A stretch of DNA of 64,000 bases from Myxococcales bacterium. Lineage in GTDB: Bacteria > Myxococcota_A > Polyangia > Polyangiales > JADJMO01. Positions within the stretch are counted from its first letter, which is position 1, and each line of letters opens with the position of its first letter. Under the pieces are notes generated by a model. The model made no database searches. It was not told where the DNA came from and saw only the letters and a list, made by a program, of their open reading frames with translations. Made by a program: the position numbers and the translations under genes. Shown piece by piece: positions 10,214-20,478 of this stretch. The DNA is taken from assembly GCA_016709545.1 (NCBI GenBank), contig JADJMO010000006.1:434001-498000 (forward strand), given 5' to 3'.

Positions 10214-13200
10214 GGGAGGATCCTGAGCGCCGCGAGGGGCACGAGCTCGGCGGTGGGCTTCTTGCGCGCGCGGGCCTCGGCGCCCGGCCCGCACACGGCG
10301 CGGTAGTCGCAGAACTCGCAGCCTCCACGCTCGGGCGCGCGGGGCAGGAAGCCCTCGGCGATGGCGGCGTCGATGGTCGCGACGACCTTGCCGGCGGAAT
10401 CGCGCGCGTAGGCGTCGAGCGGGATGAGCACCTCGGCGAACTCGCCCGCGGCCGTGCAGTACCAGAGGCGGCCCCCCTGGACGGGCGCGCCACCCCCGAG
10501 CTGCTCGAGGGCGAGGGCATAGAGGACCGGCTGCAGCGCGTGGCCGCCGTGGATCACCGCATCGACCGGGACCCTCGTCTTGCCGGTCTTGTAGTCGGTG
10601 GCCCGGAGCCGGCCGTCGGCGGCGCGTTCGACCAGATCGATCGAGCCCCGGAACAGCAGCCCGCCGCCGATCGCGAGGTGCACGGGCTCCGGGCGGCTCG
10701 CCTCGTCGGACTCCTCGCGGTCGGGCAACCCGAACGAGAGCTCGAAGCGCACCGGGTCGAACCCACCCGTGGCGACCGGATCGGCGAGCCGATGCAGCCA
10801 CTCGCGCGCGTCGGCGCGGATGCCGAGGACGGCGTCTTCCCACACCCGCTCGATGGCGGGCGCGAGGCGCTCGGCCCACTCGGTGGCGAGCGCCGCGACC
10901 TGCGCGTCGAGCACGGCTCGAGCCTCCTCGAACCGCTCTGGCAGCAATGGCAGCAACGCCAGGCGCCGGAGCTCGACGAGCGTGCGGTAGTGGATCGCGT
11001 GGACCAGCGAGCCCCGCTCGAGCGGGTCGAGCTCCTCGATGGGCTCCGGGTCCCTTCGGGGTTCGAGCCGGAGCAGCGCGGAGAGGAAGAAGCGATACGG
11101 GCACGCGGCGTAGTTCTGCAGCGCGGTCGCGGAGAACGCGCGGGCCGAGGGCCGCTGGGAAGCGAGCCGCTCGTGGAGCACCGCTGCGCTCTCGCCCTTG
11201 CTCTCGCCCGGCACGAGGCCGTCGGCGGCGGTCCAGCGACGGAGGCCGGCGCGTGCGCGCGCGCGCAGGGAGCGCGCGAGGTGCGGGTTGCTGTCGAGGA
11301 GGAACCGCGCGGCCCCCTTGGCCTCGGCGAGGGGCATGGACAGCAGCCGGGCGAGGACCGCGAGGTCGTGCTCGGCCTCGTCGATCGCGTCGAGCGGATC
11401 GTCGGGCGCCGGCCAGCCGAGCCGGGTCCGGGCTCCCTTGCTCGCGCCAGTGACGGCATCGACGCCCTCGGCGCGGCGCGCCAGCGAGTCGAAGTCGAGG
11501 AGCAGCCCCTCGGCCGCGCGGACGACCTCGAGCGCATAGAAGCTCGGCACGCGGGCCCGGCCCTGTTCCGTGTCCACCCGAGGGTAGGAGAGCAGCACCT
11601 TGCGCTCGGCTGCGCCGACCACGAGGCGCAGCGCGAGGCGTTCCTGATCGGCGCGGTCGGCGTTGACGGCCAGGCGCTGGCCCTCGCGGGCGAGGCGCTC
11701 GCGGACGGCGTCGAGGAGGATCGGGTCTTCGACGAGCTTCTGCGGGAAGATGCGCTCGGCGAGGCCGGGGACCACGACCAGGTCGAAGCTGGTGCCGCGC
11801 GCGTGGTCGACGGGGGCGACGGTGACGGCGCCGGCCGTGTGGAGCGACGGGGCGACGGTGAGCTCGGAGAGGCGCTGCGACAGCACGAGGCGGACCTCGG
11901 ACAGGTGGATCGGCCCGATGGGCCCCATGGGCGCGAGCTCGGCGAGGATGCTTTCGACTCGCTCGGGCGACTCGAGGGCCTGCCTCGCGAGCGCGCCGAG
12001 CTGCTCGATCCACGCGGCCCACGTGGCGAGATCCGGCAGGGCTGCGAGGCGCTCGATGCAGGGCAGGGCGAAGGCCGTGAGCGCGGCGAGGTGGGCGCGC
12101 TCGTTCTCGAGGGCTTGCCCGCGCGAGCCCTGGCGATCGTCGTCCTCGAGCGCAGCGAGCTTGGCGACGAGGCCCTGGTCGAGGCCGGCGAGCCGACGGC
12201 GCCAGCGCTCGTGACCCCCGAGCACCGCGGCCTCGACGAGCAGGGCCTCCCACTTGCGGGGCGCGGGGAGGTGGCCGTCTTCGACCTCGGGCGCGTCGAC
12301 GTGCTGTCGCGCGATCGCCGCGGGGAGGAGCTCGTCGTCCCCCGGGACCCAGCGGCCGGTGGCGACCTCTTCCCGCGGGGAGACCCGCCGAGGGACCTGA
12401 CCGAGCGAGAGATACTCGGCGAACCGGCGCGCGGAGAGGTTCTCGTCGGCGCACGCGAGGAGGGCGAGGAACGCTCGACCGGCCGGGTCGGGGCGCACCG
12501 CGCCGCGCGCGAACGACGCAGGGATCCCCGCGCGCCGCAGCGCCTCCTCGAGGTGCGGACGGTACGTGGCCGGGGCGCGCAGCAGCACCGCCATGCGCTC
12601 GAAGGGGATGCCTTGCTCGGCGGCGCGCAGCAGCGTGCGCGCGACCTCGGTGCACTCGCGAGCTCGCCGGGGCGCTCCGGATCTCGACCGTCCCGTCGCT
12701 CGGGCGCGCTCCACGATCGCGGGTGGCCCTCGTCGGCCGCGAAGAGGTTGGCCTGCAGCGCCGCGAGGCACGAGGCCTCCGGCTCGCTGGATGGGGCCGG
12801 CGCGACGCCGAGCAACCGCGACAGCACGCCGAGCTCGGGGGCACCCGTCGGGGTGGTGGCGAAGATGGAGGGGCTCTGGTCGATCAAGGCGCCCACGAGC
12901 GCGCGCTCCGCGTGCTGGACGAGCGGCAGATCGAGGAGCACCAACGCGCCTCTGCTCGAGGCGCGAGCCGTGAGCCCGGCCGAAGCCGCGGCGAGCAGAT
13001 CGGCGCGATCGGCGAGCCCGGCCTCGACCCGCGCCGCATCGAGCGCGCGGAGCAGCTCTCCGAGCACGGGATCGTGCGCGTCGACCTGCGCAGGCGTGAA
13101 CCCGGCGAGGCGCAGCTCGAGGCCGGTGCGGGCGAGGGCGCGCACGAGCCCGGGCCGATCGTGGACGCGCTCGAAGCGACCGAGACGCCCCCGCGCGAAG

Positions 13201-13511
13201 GCGTCGGCGACGACGCGCGCCGCGAGCGCCTCGAGCACCAGCGGCCCCGCGACCGTGCGACCTGCGCTGGCGAGGCGCGGCCCGCCGATCTCGGTGGCGA
13301 GCTGCCCCACCGTGCGGCGCTCCCACCCGAAGGTGGCGCCGCGCTGTCCGGGCAGCAGAGCCCCGGCCATCGACCGGAGGAGGCCGACGCCCGCGTCGGG
13401 GTGGGCCGACAGGACGAGCACCGGTGCGCCGCGGGGCTGCCGCGCGAGGAACTCGCGGGCCGCCGAGAGCCGGGCGCTCGAGCGAGGCGAGGCGAAGAGC
13501 GCGCGGTCCAT
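10210..13511 (-). CDS. AddB-like PD-(D/E)XK nuclease subunit, clustered frameshifts
   Basis: Partner of the AddA-like helicase, about 1100 aa. It begins MDRALFASPRSSARL and has an inactive-helicase-like N-terminal half. The C-terminal PD-(D/E)XK nuclease contains ATALQNYAACPYRFF, GSLVHAIHY, FRGSIDLVER and ATDYKTGK. Four cysteines (Cys in YAACPYRF plus GGCEFCDYRAVCG) match the iron-sulfur-stapled nuclease of AddB-type proteins. Three frame changes lie within about 80 nt at 12650-12730. Reading HPAIVERARA, then DGTVEIRSAP, then ARECTEVARTLLR across the three frames gives a sensible protein. Both subunits should act together in end resection. The start at 13511 faces the SurA-like gene across a 143-bp divergent promoter region. 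Confidence 0.8.
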
Positions 13512-13654
13512 GCCTCGCAACCTAGCGTGCGGCGTGCCACCCCCGCACCTCCCGAAAAGCCCGGGCCGGACGTTGTTCGTCCGTCCGACCGCCGCCGTTT
13601 CCGCCGGCGGCCGCCGGCGGACCGCCGCGCTCGACGGAGAAGGCTCCATCTCCT

Positions 13655-14654
13655 ATGGTCGAGCCCGTGCGTCGTTCCCCCTTCCTTGGCGTCTGTGTCG
13701 TGGCCGGTTCGCTCTCGGTCGCCCTCCTGTCGAGCGGCGCCGCCGAGCGCGCTGCAGAGGCCGCGGTCGTCGAGCGCATCGTCGCCATCGTGGGCGAGCA
13801 GCCGATCCCTCCTCTCCGAGCTCACCCAGCGCGCGCGCCCGTTCCTGCTGAAGATCCAGACCAACGTCCCCGTGCAGCAGCAGCAGCTCGCCAAGGCGGA
13901 GATGTTCAAGGAGCTCCTGCAGAAGCTGATCGACGAGCGCGTGGTCGCCCTCGCGGCCGACAAGCTCAACGTCACCGTCACCACCAAGGAGGTCGACGAC
14001 TCCATCAAGGTCAAGGCCGCCGACCTCAAGGTCAGCGTGAGCGACCTGCTCGGCGAGGCCACCAAGCAGGGCCTCAGCGAGGCCGACTACCGCGAGGAGG
14101 TCCGCCGCGAGATCCTGTTCGGCAAGATGCTCGAGACCCGCGTGCGCGCCCGCGTCCGCGTGACCGACGACGACGCCCGCGAGTACTTCAAGAAGCTCGA
14201 GGTGCAGGAGCGCCGCAACCAGCCGTTCCGCTGCTCGATCATCACGCTCGACCTCGGCCCGGGCGCCAACAAGGAGCTGCGCGTGAAGGCCGACGGCATC
14301 GTGAAGGCCGCGCGCGGCGGCGCCGATTTCGCCAAGCTCGCGAAGCTGCACAGCACCGACGTCTCCAGGGACAAGGGCGGCGATCTCGGCACCCGTCCGG
14401 TCGGCGCGAGCATGGGCAAGGCCATCGACGAGCCGGTGCTGCGCCTCGACGCCGGCGAGGTCTCCGAGCCGCTGGTGAACGCCGGCAAGCTGTACATCGT
14501 CAAGGTCACCGAGCGCCCGGCGTCGCAGCTGCCGCCCTACGCCGACGTCAAGGACATCGTCCTCATGCGCGTCCGCGACGAGATGCTGCAGAAGCAGATC
14601 AAGGTGTGGCTCGACGAGCTCAAGTCGGGTGTCTACATCGAGGTCCGTCTGTAG
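13655..14654 (+). CDS. SurA/PpiC-like periplasmic peptidyl-prolyl isomerase, one frameshift
   Basis: Periplasmic chaperone/PPIase, about 333 aa. The N-terminus has a signal peptide (VVAGSLSVALLSSGAA), then VVERIVAIVGEQPI, the SurA N-domain signature. After a one-base excess near 13806-13810 (ATCCCTCC where ATCCTCC would keep frame), the chain continues as LLSELTQRARPFLLK in another frame. The helical N-domain follows and then a parvulin domain around residues 185-290 with STDVSRDKGGDLG and LDAGEVSEPL. The role would be outer-membrane protein folding. A GGAGAAGG sequence lies about 12 nt before the ATG. The uracil-DNA glycosylase gene starts 2 nt after the stop. Confidence 0.82.
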
Positions 14655-14656
14655 TC

Positions 14657-15574
14657 GTGCCCTCGGAAGTCGCGCACGAGGAGCTCGCGGAGCTGGTCGC
14701 CGCCACGCGCGCCTACCTGGAGTGGCACGAGGACGCGGGCACGATAGGGCTGCCTGCCGCGCCGCCGCGCGCGCGCACGCTCGAGGCGCCCCGTCACGAG
14801 CCGCCCCGTCACGAGCCGCTCCGCGACGAGGTCGTCTCACGACAGGAGTCGCCGCGCCCAGAGCCACCGCGCGAGCGCATCGTGGAGCCGCGACCCGAAG
14901 CGCCTCGACCGGAGCCCCGAGCCCACGTCACCCTGGAGCGCCCGGGCGCGCAGGCGCCACGGCCCGAGGCGCGCAGGCTGGCGGTGGTCGAGGTCACGAG
15001 CCCCGAAGCGCGCGTCGCCCGTCTGGCGGAGATGGCCGTCGAGGTCGCCTCCTGCACCAAGTGTCCGCTGCACAGCCAGCGGATCCAGACCGTGTTCGCG
15101 CGGGGCAACCCGAGCGCCGAGCTGATGTTCGTCGGCGAGGGGCCGGGGGCGGAGGAGGACGAGCAGGGCCTGCCGTTCGTCGGCAAGGCCGGCCAGCTCC
15201 TCGACAAGATGATCCAGGCGATGGGCTACGCGCCGAGCGAGGTCTACGTGGCCAACGTCGTCAAGTGCCGCCCACCCATGAACCGCAAGCCCGAGCCCAC
15301 CGAGCTCGGCGCGTGCGTCGGCTACGTGCACGAGCAGATCGCGCTCGTCCGTCCGAAGATGCTCGTCGCGCTCGGGGCGACGGCGGTCGAAAGCCTGCTC
15401 GAGCAGACCGGCATCATGCGGCTGCGCGGCACCTTCCGGCTCTATCGGGGACAGATCCCGGTCATGCCCACCTTCCATCCGGCCTATCTGCTCCGCACCC
15501 CGGAGGCGAAGCGAGAGGTGTGGAGCGATCTGCAGCAGGTGATGGCCAAGCTCGGCAAGACGCGCACGCGCTGA
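14657..15574 (+). CDS. Uracil-DNA glycosylase, family 4 (4Fe-4S)
   Basis: 305-aa base-excision repair enzyme that removes uracil from DNA. Motif A is GEGPGAEEDEQG starting at Gly160, followed by PFVGKAGQLLDKM; motif B is TFHPAYLLR. Four cysteines at 133, 136, 204 and 220 are spaced as in the iron-sulfur ligands of family 4 UDGs. An unusual N-terminal extension of about 130 residues is rich in Pro, Arg and Glu (repeated RHEPPRHEP-like units) and is probably disordered. The GTG start at 14657 lies 2 nt after the SurA-like stop, implying one transcript. Confidence 0.92.
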   Translation: MPSEVAHEELAELVAATRAYLEWHEDAGTIGLPAAPPRARTLEAPRHEPPRHEPLRDEVVSRQESPRPEPPRERIVEPRPEAPRPEPRAHVTLERPGAQAPRPEARRLAVVEVTSPEARVARLAEMAVEVASCTKCPLHSQRIQTVFARGNPSAELMFVGEGPGAEEDEQGLPFVGKAGQLLDKMIQAMGYAPSEVYVANVVKCRPPMNRKPEPTELGACVGYVHEQIALVRPKMLVALGATAVESLLEQTGIMRLRGTFRLYRGQIPVMPTFHPAYLLRTPEAKREVWSDLQQVMAKLGKTRTR

Positions 15575-15674
15575 GCCCGACGCACGCGCTCGGTGGTCGG
15601 GATTCGTCGGGCGCATTACGTCCGCGGTGCGCGTCGGCCCTGGACAGACTCTGTAAGGGCCGCACACTACCAGC

Positions 15675-16787
15675 ATGGTCCGCGCTCCAGGCACCCGCGA
15701 TTCGCTGTACGGCGAGCCGGTCGCCCGTGTGTTCCGGCCCGTCCCCGCACCTCCGACGCACAACGTGCGGGTCGGAGCGTGGATGCTGGGTGCGCTCGCG
15801 CTGGTCACGACCTGCTTCGCCGTCACCGTCGTCCGCATCCTCCACGTGCCCATCGGCAGCATGTTGCTCATCGCCGGGTGGCTCGCGATCGTCGCCGTCG
15901 GCGTGTACCTCGGCCCCGGCTGGTGGCGTCGCGAGGTCGAGGTCGTCCTCACGTCCAAGCACGTGATCTGGCGGCGCGGCCGCCTGCGCCGCTCGATCGA
16001 TCGGCGGGCCATCACCTACGCGCGCATCCTCTGGCACCCCACGCTCCGCGGCGTGGGCGATCTCGAGCTCGTGCGCGCCGTGGCCATGGGGCCGCTGCGG
16101 CGCACGCTCTCCATCACGCTGCCCGACCTCGAGGCCCCCGACGCGGTGTGGGCCGAGATCCGCGGCGTCGATCCCACCCGCGCCCTCGGCGACGGTGGGC
16201 GCCCGGTCGGCCAGCGACTCGACCGCGGGGAGCGTCTCCTCTGGACAGCTCGACCCGACGGTCCGGGCTGGGACCTGCGTCGCGTGATGACGCTCGGCAT
16301 CGCGCTCGTGGCCTTCGTCGTCAGCGCGCGGGCGCTGCTCGGGGGCATCCACGCGCTCCACGCCGTGTACCAGGCGGGGGTGAGGCCTGCTTCGTTGTCG
16401 GGTGGTGCGCTCGTCCTCGCGCTCGCCGTCTCGATCGGCGCGGTGATGTTCACCGGCGTGCTCGCCGCGTGGCACGCGCTCGTGCGTCCGCAGCAGCTGG
16501 TGCTCAACACGCGGTACGTGGTCACCGATCGGCGGGTCTTGATCCAGCGCGGCAAGGAGGAGCTGCTCCTCGATCGCGACCGGATCGTCGACGTCATCGA
16601 CGCCCCGAGCGACCACGGTCGGCGCGACCTCTTCCTGGTGGTCGGGGGTGGGAAGAACGCCCACGCCCACGCCCTCGCGGGAGCCTTCGGGGAGAAGGTG
16701 CAGGCCGGCGCGCTGCTGCCCGTGCTCCGCGCGGTCGTCGACAGCGACACGGTCCGCGACATCCTGGTCACCCCGCGCGCCGCCTGA
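15675..16787 (+). CDS. Membrane protein with two bacterial-PH-like domains
   Basis: 370-aa integral membrane protein of unknown function. Two similar halves each contain a hydrophobic hairpin (about residues 32-75 and 205-270) followed by a soluble strand-rich segment. The segments begin EVVLTSKHVIWRRGRLRRSI and LVLNTRYVVTDRRVLIQ, patterns typical of bPH_2/YdbT-like domains with a 't..R' strand leading into a turn. This suggests an internal duplication. The gene stands 100 bp after the UDG stop with its own ATG. The following hypothetical gene starts 32 bp downstream and is likely co-transcribed. Confidence 0.7.
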   Translation: MVRAPGTRDSLYGEPVARVFRPVPAPPTHNVRVGAWMLGALALVTTCFAVTVVRILHVPIGSMLLIAGWLAIVAVGVYLGPGWWRREVEVVLTSKHVIWRRGRLRRSIDRRAITYARILWHPTLRGVGDLELVRAVAMGPLRRTLSITLPDLEAPDAVWAEIRGVDPTRALGDGGRPVGQRLDRGERLLWTARPDGPGWDLRRVMTLGIALVAFVVSARALLGGIHALHAVYQAGVRPASLSGGALVLALAVSIGAVMFTGVLAAWHALVRPQQLVLNTRYVVTDRRVLIQRGKEELLLDRDRIVDVIDAPSDHGRRDLFLVVGGGKNAHAHALAGAFGEKVQAGALLPVLRAVVDSDTVRDILVTPRAA

Positions 16788-16819
16788 TCGGTATCCTCTC
16801 GCTGGAGGGAGGTGGGGCG

Positions 16820-17461
16820 ATGTTCGGTGCGGGAGCGATGGAGCGCTACACGGCGGCGGTCCAGCAGAAGACGGGCCTCCACGCGCAGCAGGACCGCTTC
16901 GTCGGTCAGTTCCAGGGCTTGCCGGGGTCGGCGCGCATCCAGATGGTCGGCAACCACGCTGGCGCGTTCCGGGGGGACGGCGGTTTGTTCGGGGGGCTCG
17001 CGGGCCTGCTCGGTGGCGCGGGTGGGATGGCCCAGGCCATGACGGGCGGCGCGTTCTTCATGCAGCAGGACTACGTGATCGAGCTCCCGGGCAACCGCCT
17101 GCCGGGTGGTTCGCTCCGCGAGCAGACCTCGCTGTTCCGGGACCACACCTGGCAACAGCGCCCGGCCATCGGCCCGCGCGCCTCGTCGGGGGTGCCCTGG
17201 ATCGACCAGCGCTACGAGGTGTCGAGCCCGGACCCTCGCTTCATGGCCTACGTGTGCGCCTCCCCGGAGCTCGGCCCGCTGCTCGGGCGATGGCCGCAGG
17301 TGAACTTGAGCTGGGAGGCGGAGCGCGTGTGGCTGCAGCTGATCGACTCGCCGGCGCGCATCACCAGTCATTTCGGCGTCGATGCGCAGCAGAACGGCGA
17401 TCTGGTGCTGCAGGGGATGTGGCTCGTGGCCGCTGCGGCCCGCGCGACCTTCGCGCGCTGA
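16820..17461 (+). CDS. Hypothetical protein with Gly/Met-rich segment
   Basis: 213-aa protein I do not recognise. It begins MFGAGAMERYTAAVQQ and contains a Gly-Leu-rich stretch (GGLFGGLAGLLGGAGGMAQAM, about residues 52-75) that could be a flexible hinge or a membrane-active segment. A mixed alpha/beta C-terminal region follows, rich in Trp, Arg and Pro. There is no signal peptide. The ATG has a strong purine-rich Shine-Dalgarno (GGAGGGAGGTGGGG) just upstream. Its position behind the bPH-like membrane protein suggests a shared operon. Confidence 0.7.
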   Translation: MFGAGAMERYTAAVQQKTGLHAQQDRFVGQFQGLPGSARIQMVGNHAGAFRGDGGLFGGLAGLLGGAGGMAQAMTGGAFFMQQDYVIELPGNRLPGGSLREQTSLFRDHTWQQRPAIGPRASSGVPWIDQRYEVSSPDPRFMAYVCASPELGPLLGRWPQVNLSWEAERVWLQLIDSPARITSHFGVDAQQNGDLVLQGMWLVAAAARATFAR

Positions 17462-17484
17462 GCGAAACGAAGTGGAGCGAAGCA

Positions 17485-17508
17485 TCGGCCGCCTCCATGG
17501 GCGGCCGA
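17485..17508 (+). terminator. Perfect 9-bp stem-loop after the hypothetical gene
   Basis: TCGGCCGCC and GGCGGCCGA form a perfect 9-bp GC-rich stem with a 6-nt loop, 24 nt after the stop at 17461. No U-run follows, so it may act as an imperfect terminator or as a transcript-stabilising hairpin before the lipoprotein gene. Confidence 0.45.
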
Positions 17509-17570
17509 CAAAGATTCACAGTCTGAGCGGCAGACGAAGATCCACGGACTCTGCGCTATGCTGCGCGCCG

Positions 17571-18545
17571 ATGAAACCTCTCGTGCTCGCCTCCTTCGTC
17601 AGCGTCGCCGGTCTCGCGCTCCTCGCCGTTCCTGCCTGCAGCGGTAGCTCGGCCACCACCGATGGCCCCGTGGACACGGGCACGCTCGACACGGGCGCGC
17701 CGGACACGACGCCCGCGGACACGACGCCCGCGGACACCGGCCTCGCCGACACGGGGACCCTCGACACCGCGACCGCCGACGCCGACGCGCCCATCCCGTG
17801 GCCGACCTGCGACGCCAAGCCGGCCACCGCCACGACGAGCACGCTGCCAGAGATCTGGAAGGCGAACCCCACCACGCCGGTCTTCACCTGGGTGTCCGGC
17901 GCGATCGTCACGGGCGTCTCGCAGGGTGGATGCAGCGCGGGCAAGGCCTGTCAGATCTTCCTGCAGGACGGCAGCTTCGCCACGCTGGCGGCCTCGAGCG
18001 GCCACGCGATCAAGTTCTTCGCGTCGATCGTCACCGGCGAGCGGTTCGCGGGCATCGCCGTGGGCGACAAGGTCGACGTGGCGGCGTACGCCATCCGCTA
18101 CACGCTCGGCGGGCAGAACGAGCTCCTGCTCGAAGTGAACGACCTGCTGCGCGGGTGCATGAAGAAGACGGGCACCGGCACCATCGATCCGGTCGCCGCC
18201 ACGCTCGCCGAGCTCGGCACCGTCGACGCATACGAGAACAAGTACGGGCCGGTGCTGGTGAAGGCCGTCGAGCTCTCCGGCAAGCCGGACGTCTCGCTCG
18301 GGATGACCTTCGGCCTCTTCACCCTCGGCGTCGACGCCGGGGGCGCGCCGAACGTCAGCCTGAGCCCCTACTTCTTGCCGGGCGCCTCGTTCACGGCGCC
18401 GCTCGTCCCCTCGACCAAGATCGACTTCACGAGCGTCACCGGCGTCTTCGGCATGTTCGTGGTCAGCCCGACCGGCGACGCGGGCACCGCCACCAAGTAC
18501 CTGCAGATCTACCCGCGCACGATGGCGGATCTGGTGAAGAAGTGA
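17571..18545 (+). CDS. Secreted lipoprotein with DTG linker and OB-fold-like domain
   Basis: 324-aa predicted lipoprotein with signal peptide and lipobox AVPAC (Cys23). A DTG/DTTPAD-rich linker spans roughly residues 28-68. The globular part contains FLQDGSFATLAA and AGIAVGDKVDVAAYAI, a pattern shared by secreted OB-fold domains (DUF5689/YhcR-like) with the 'qD..g..i.v' and 'vGD.V.v.G' strands. The same pattern occurs at the C-terminus of the amidohydrolase at 31661-34240. It lacks a catalytic signature; a binding or adhesion role is a guess. The crotonase gene overlaps its stop by GTGA. Confidence 0.78.
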   Translation: MKPLVLASFVSVAGLALLAVPACSGSSATTDGPVDTGTLDTGAPDTTPADTTPADTGLADTGTLDTATADADAPIPWPTCDAKPATATTSTLPEIWKANPTTPVFTWVSGAIVTGVSQGGCSAGKACQIFLQDGSFATLAASSGHAIKFFASIVTGERFAGIAVGDKVDVAAYAIRYTLGGQNELLLEVNDLLRGCMKKTGTGTIDPVAATLAELGTVDAYENKYGPVLVKAVELSGKPDVSLGMTFGLFTLGVDAGGAPNVSLSPYFLPGASFTAPLVPSTKIDFTSVTGVFGMFVVSPTGDAGTATKYLQIYPRTMADLVKK

Positions 18546-19288
18546 GCGTCCGCATCGAGCGGGACGGCCCCGTCGCCACCATCGTCCTCGCGCGACCGTC
18601 GGTGAAGAACGCGGTCGACCGGCCGACGGCCGACGCGCTCGCCGACGCGTTCCGGATCTTCGAGGGCGACCACGACGCGCTCGTCGCCGTGCTGTGGGGC
18701 GAGGGCGGCACGTTCTGCGCGGGCGCCGATCTCAAGGCGATCGGCAGCGAGCGCATGAACCGCGTCGCCAAGGACGGCGACGGCCCGATGGGGCCGACGC
18801 GCATGCTGCTCGGCAAGCCGGTCATCGCGGCCATCGAGGGGCACGCGGTGGCGGGGGGGCTCGAGCTCGCCTGCTGGTGCGACCTGCGGGTCGCCGCGCG
18901 CGATGCGGAGCTCGGGGTTGCCTGCCGACGGTGGGGCGTGCCGCTCATCGACGGCGGCACCATCCGCCTCCCGCGCCTCATCGGCCTCTCGCACGCGCTC
19001 GATCTCATCCTCACCGGGCGGTCGATCGACGCCACGGAGGCCCACCGCATCGGCCTCGTGAACCGCGTGGTGGAGCCGGGCCGCGCGCGGGTGGAGGCCG
19101 AGGCGCTGGCGCGCCAGATCGCCAAGCACCCCCAGATCTGCCTGCGCGAGGACCGCGCGAGCGCGTACGAGCAGGCGGGGCTCTCGATCGAGGACGCGCT
19201 CGAGAAGGAGCTCGAGCACGGCCTGCGCTCGTTCTCGTCTCCGGAGCTCGAGCGCGGCGTGCGACGGTTCGTGGCGGGCGAGCGCTAG
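18542..19288 (+). CDS. Enoyl-CoA hydratase/isomerase (crotonase) family protein
   Basis: 248-aa crotonase-fold enzyme acting on acyl-CoA thioesters. The oxyanion-hole segments are clear: TFCAGADLKAI (about 57-67) and AIEGHAVAGGLELACWCD (97-114), followed by GGTIRLPRLIG. The positions where true enoyl-CoA hydratases carry catalytic glutamates read DAELGVACRRWGVPLIDGG, so the first Glu is not obvious and the actual reaction (hydratase, isomerase, hydrolase) is uncertain. The GTG start overlaps the lipoprotein stop. The TAG stop is shared, as CTAG, with the convergent DUF4349 gene. Confidence 0.88.
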   Translation: MSVRIERDGPVATIVLARPSVKNAVDRPTADALADAFRIFEGDHDALVAVLWGEGGTFCAGADLKAIGSERMNRVAKDGDGPMGPTRMLLGKPVIAAIEGHAVAGGLELACWCDLRVAARDAELGVACRRWGVPLIDGGTIRLPRLIGLSHALDLILTGRSIDATEAHRIGLVNRVVEPGRARVEAEALARQIAKHPQICLREDRASAYEQAGLSIEDALEKELEHGLRSFSSPELERGVRRFVAGER

Positions 19289-20444
19289 AACGCGACGTGG
19301 AAGGTGAGGGCGGAGGAGGCGGCCATGTGCGCCCCCACGTCCTTGTTGCCGACGAGCGCGAGCGCGCGACCGGTGAGGTCGAGCATCACCATCTTGCTCT
19401 TGTAGATCTCGAGCCCGAGCGTGACGCCGGCCGCGAAGTCGTTGAGCCCGAGGGTGCGCGCGTAGCCCATGCGGAACCCGAAGTACGGGTTGAGGAAGCG
19501 ACGCTTGCCGCCCTCGCCGCGGAAGAAGTCGCCGAGCCAGCCGACGCGGATGCCGGGGTGCAGCTTGGCCTTCGGGTTGTACGTGGGGTTGAGCTCGTCG
19601 GGCGAGGTCGTGAACAGCGACACGTGGATGGTCGCGCGGGCCGCGCGGTCCTTCATGAACGCCATGTCGCCCTTGACCCGGTCGATCTCCGAGCGGATGC
19701 GGCGCATCTCGTTCTCGATCTGGAGGATCTCGGTGACGCTGTTGGCCTTGGCGAGGATCTCCTCGTAGCGCTTGAGCGAGACGTGGAGGTTGCGCGGGTA
19801 GATCTTGGCGTCGTGGAACTGCTTGGTGATGTCGCGGGCCACGATGTTGCGCGCGCGCACCGTGCCGAGGCCGCCGATCTCGTCGAGGAACGTGCCCGCG
19901 TCGCCCGAGGGCACGCGGATGGTGAAGTTGGCGCTCACACGGCCGCGGTCGTCGGTGACCACGTCGTTGATCGTCTGCCCCGCGTGCTTCTTGACGAACT
20001 CTCGCAGCTTGGCGGCGGCGTCGTGGACCTTCTCGACCTCGACGGACATGTTGGCCTCGATGTCGAGCATGTCCTTCTGCTGCCCGGCCTCGGCCGGCTT
20101 GGGCGAGGGCGGGGGCTGTTGCCCGCCACCGCCGCCGCTGTCGGCCACGCCATCCTCGTCCACGTCGCTCGACGTGGTCTTCTTGGTGACGCTGGCGACC
20201 TCGACGCTCTCGGCGTGGTAGGTCACGCCGCCGGTCGACCCGGCGGCGACGCCAGGCACGTTCTGTACGACGGGCGGAGGCGCCATCGGGCCACTCGGGA
20301 CGCTGTCCCCGTAGCCGTAGTTGCCAGCGACGTACGCGGGCGCTCCTTGGGGAGAGCGCTCGGCGCGGTGCGGTAGGCGGCCTTGCTGGCGCCGCAGCCG
20401 GCGAGGACGACGGAAAACAGGGCGAGGAGGAGATCGTTTCGCAT
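19285..20444 (-). CDS. DUF4349-like lipoprotein, one frameshift
   Basis: About 386 aa if repaired. The start MRNDLLLALFSVVLAGCG has a lipobox at Cys17. Around 20345-20352 the frame changes from SALPKE to APAYVAGNYGYGDS, then stays open to the stop. The core MLDIEANMSVEVEKVHDA, the DDRGRVSANFTIRVPSGDAG strand block and the coiled-coil KRYEEILAKANSVTEIL... match DUF4349, a secreted or membrane domain of unknown function. The usual C-terminal transmembrane helix is replaced by a strand-rich segment resembling a small membrane beta-structure. It is the last gene of the leftward run. A frameshift caused by sequence error is possible. Confidence 0.72.
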
Positions 20445-20478
20445 GGTCGTCCGTGGGAACGGGGTTCGACCGCGAACC

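Noticed and set aside
7001..10306. 1101-aa plus-strand open frame
   Set aside because: Antisense shadow of the AddA-like gene; codon-bias artefact of high GC.
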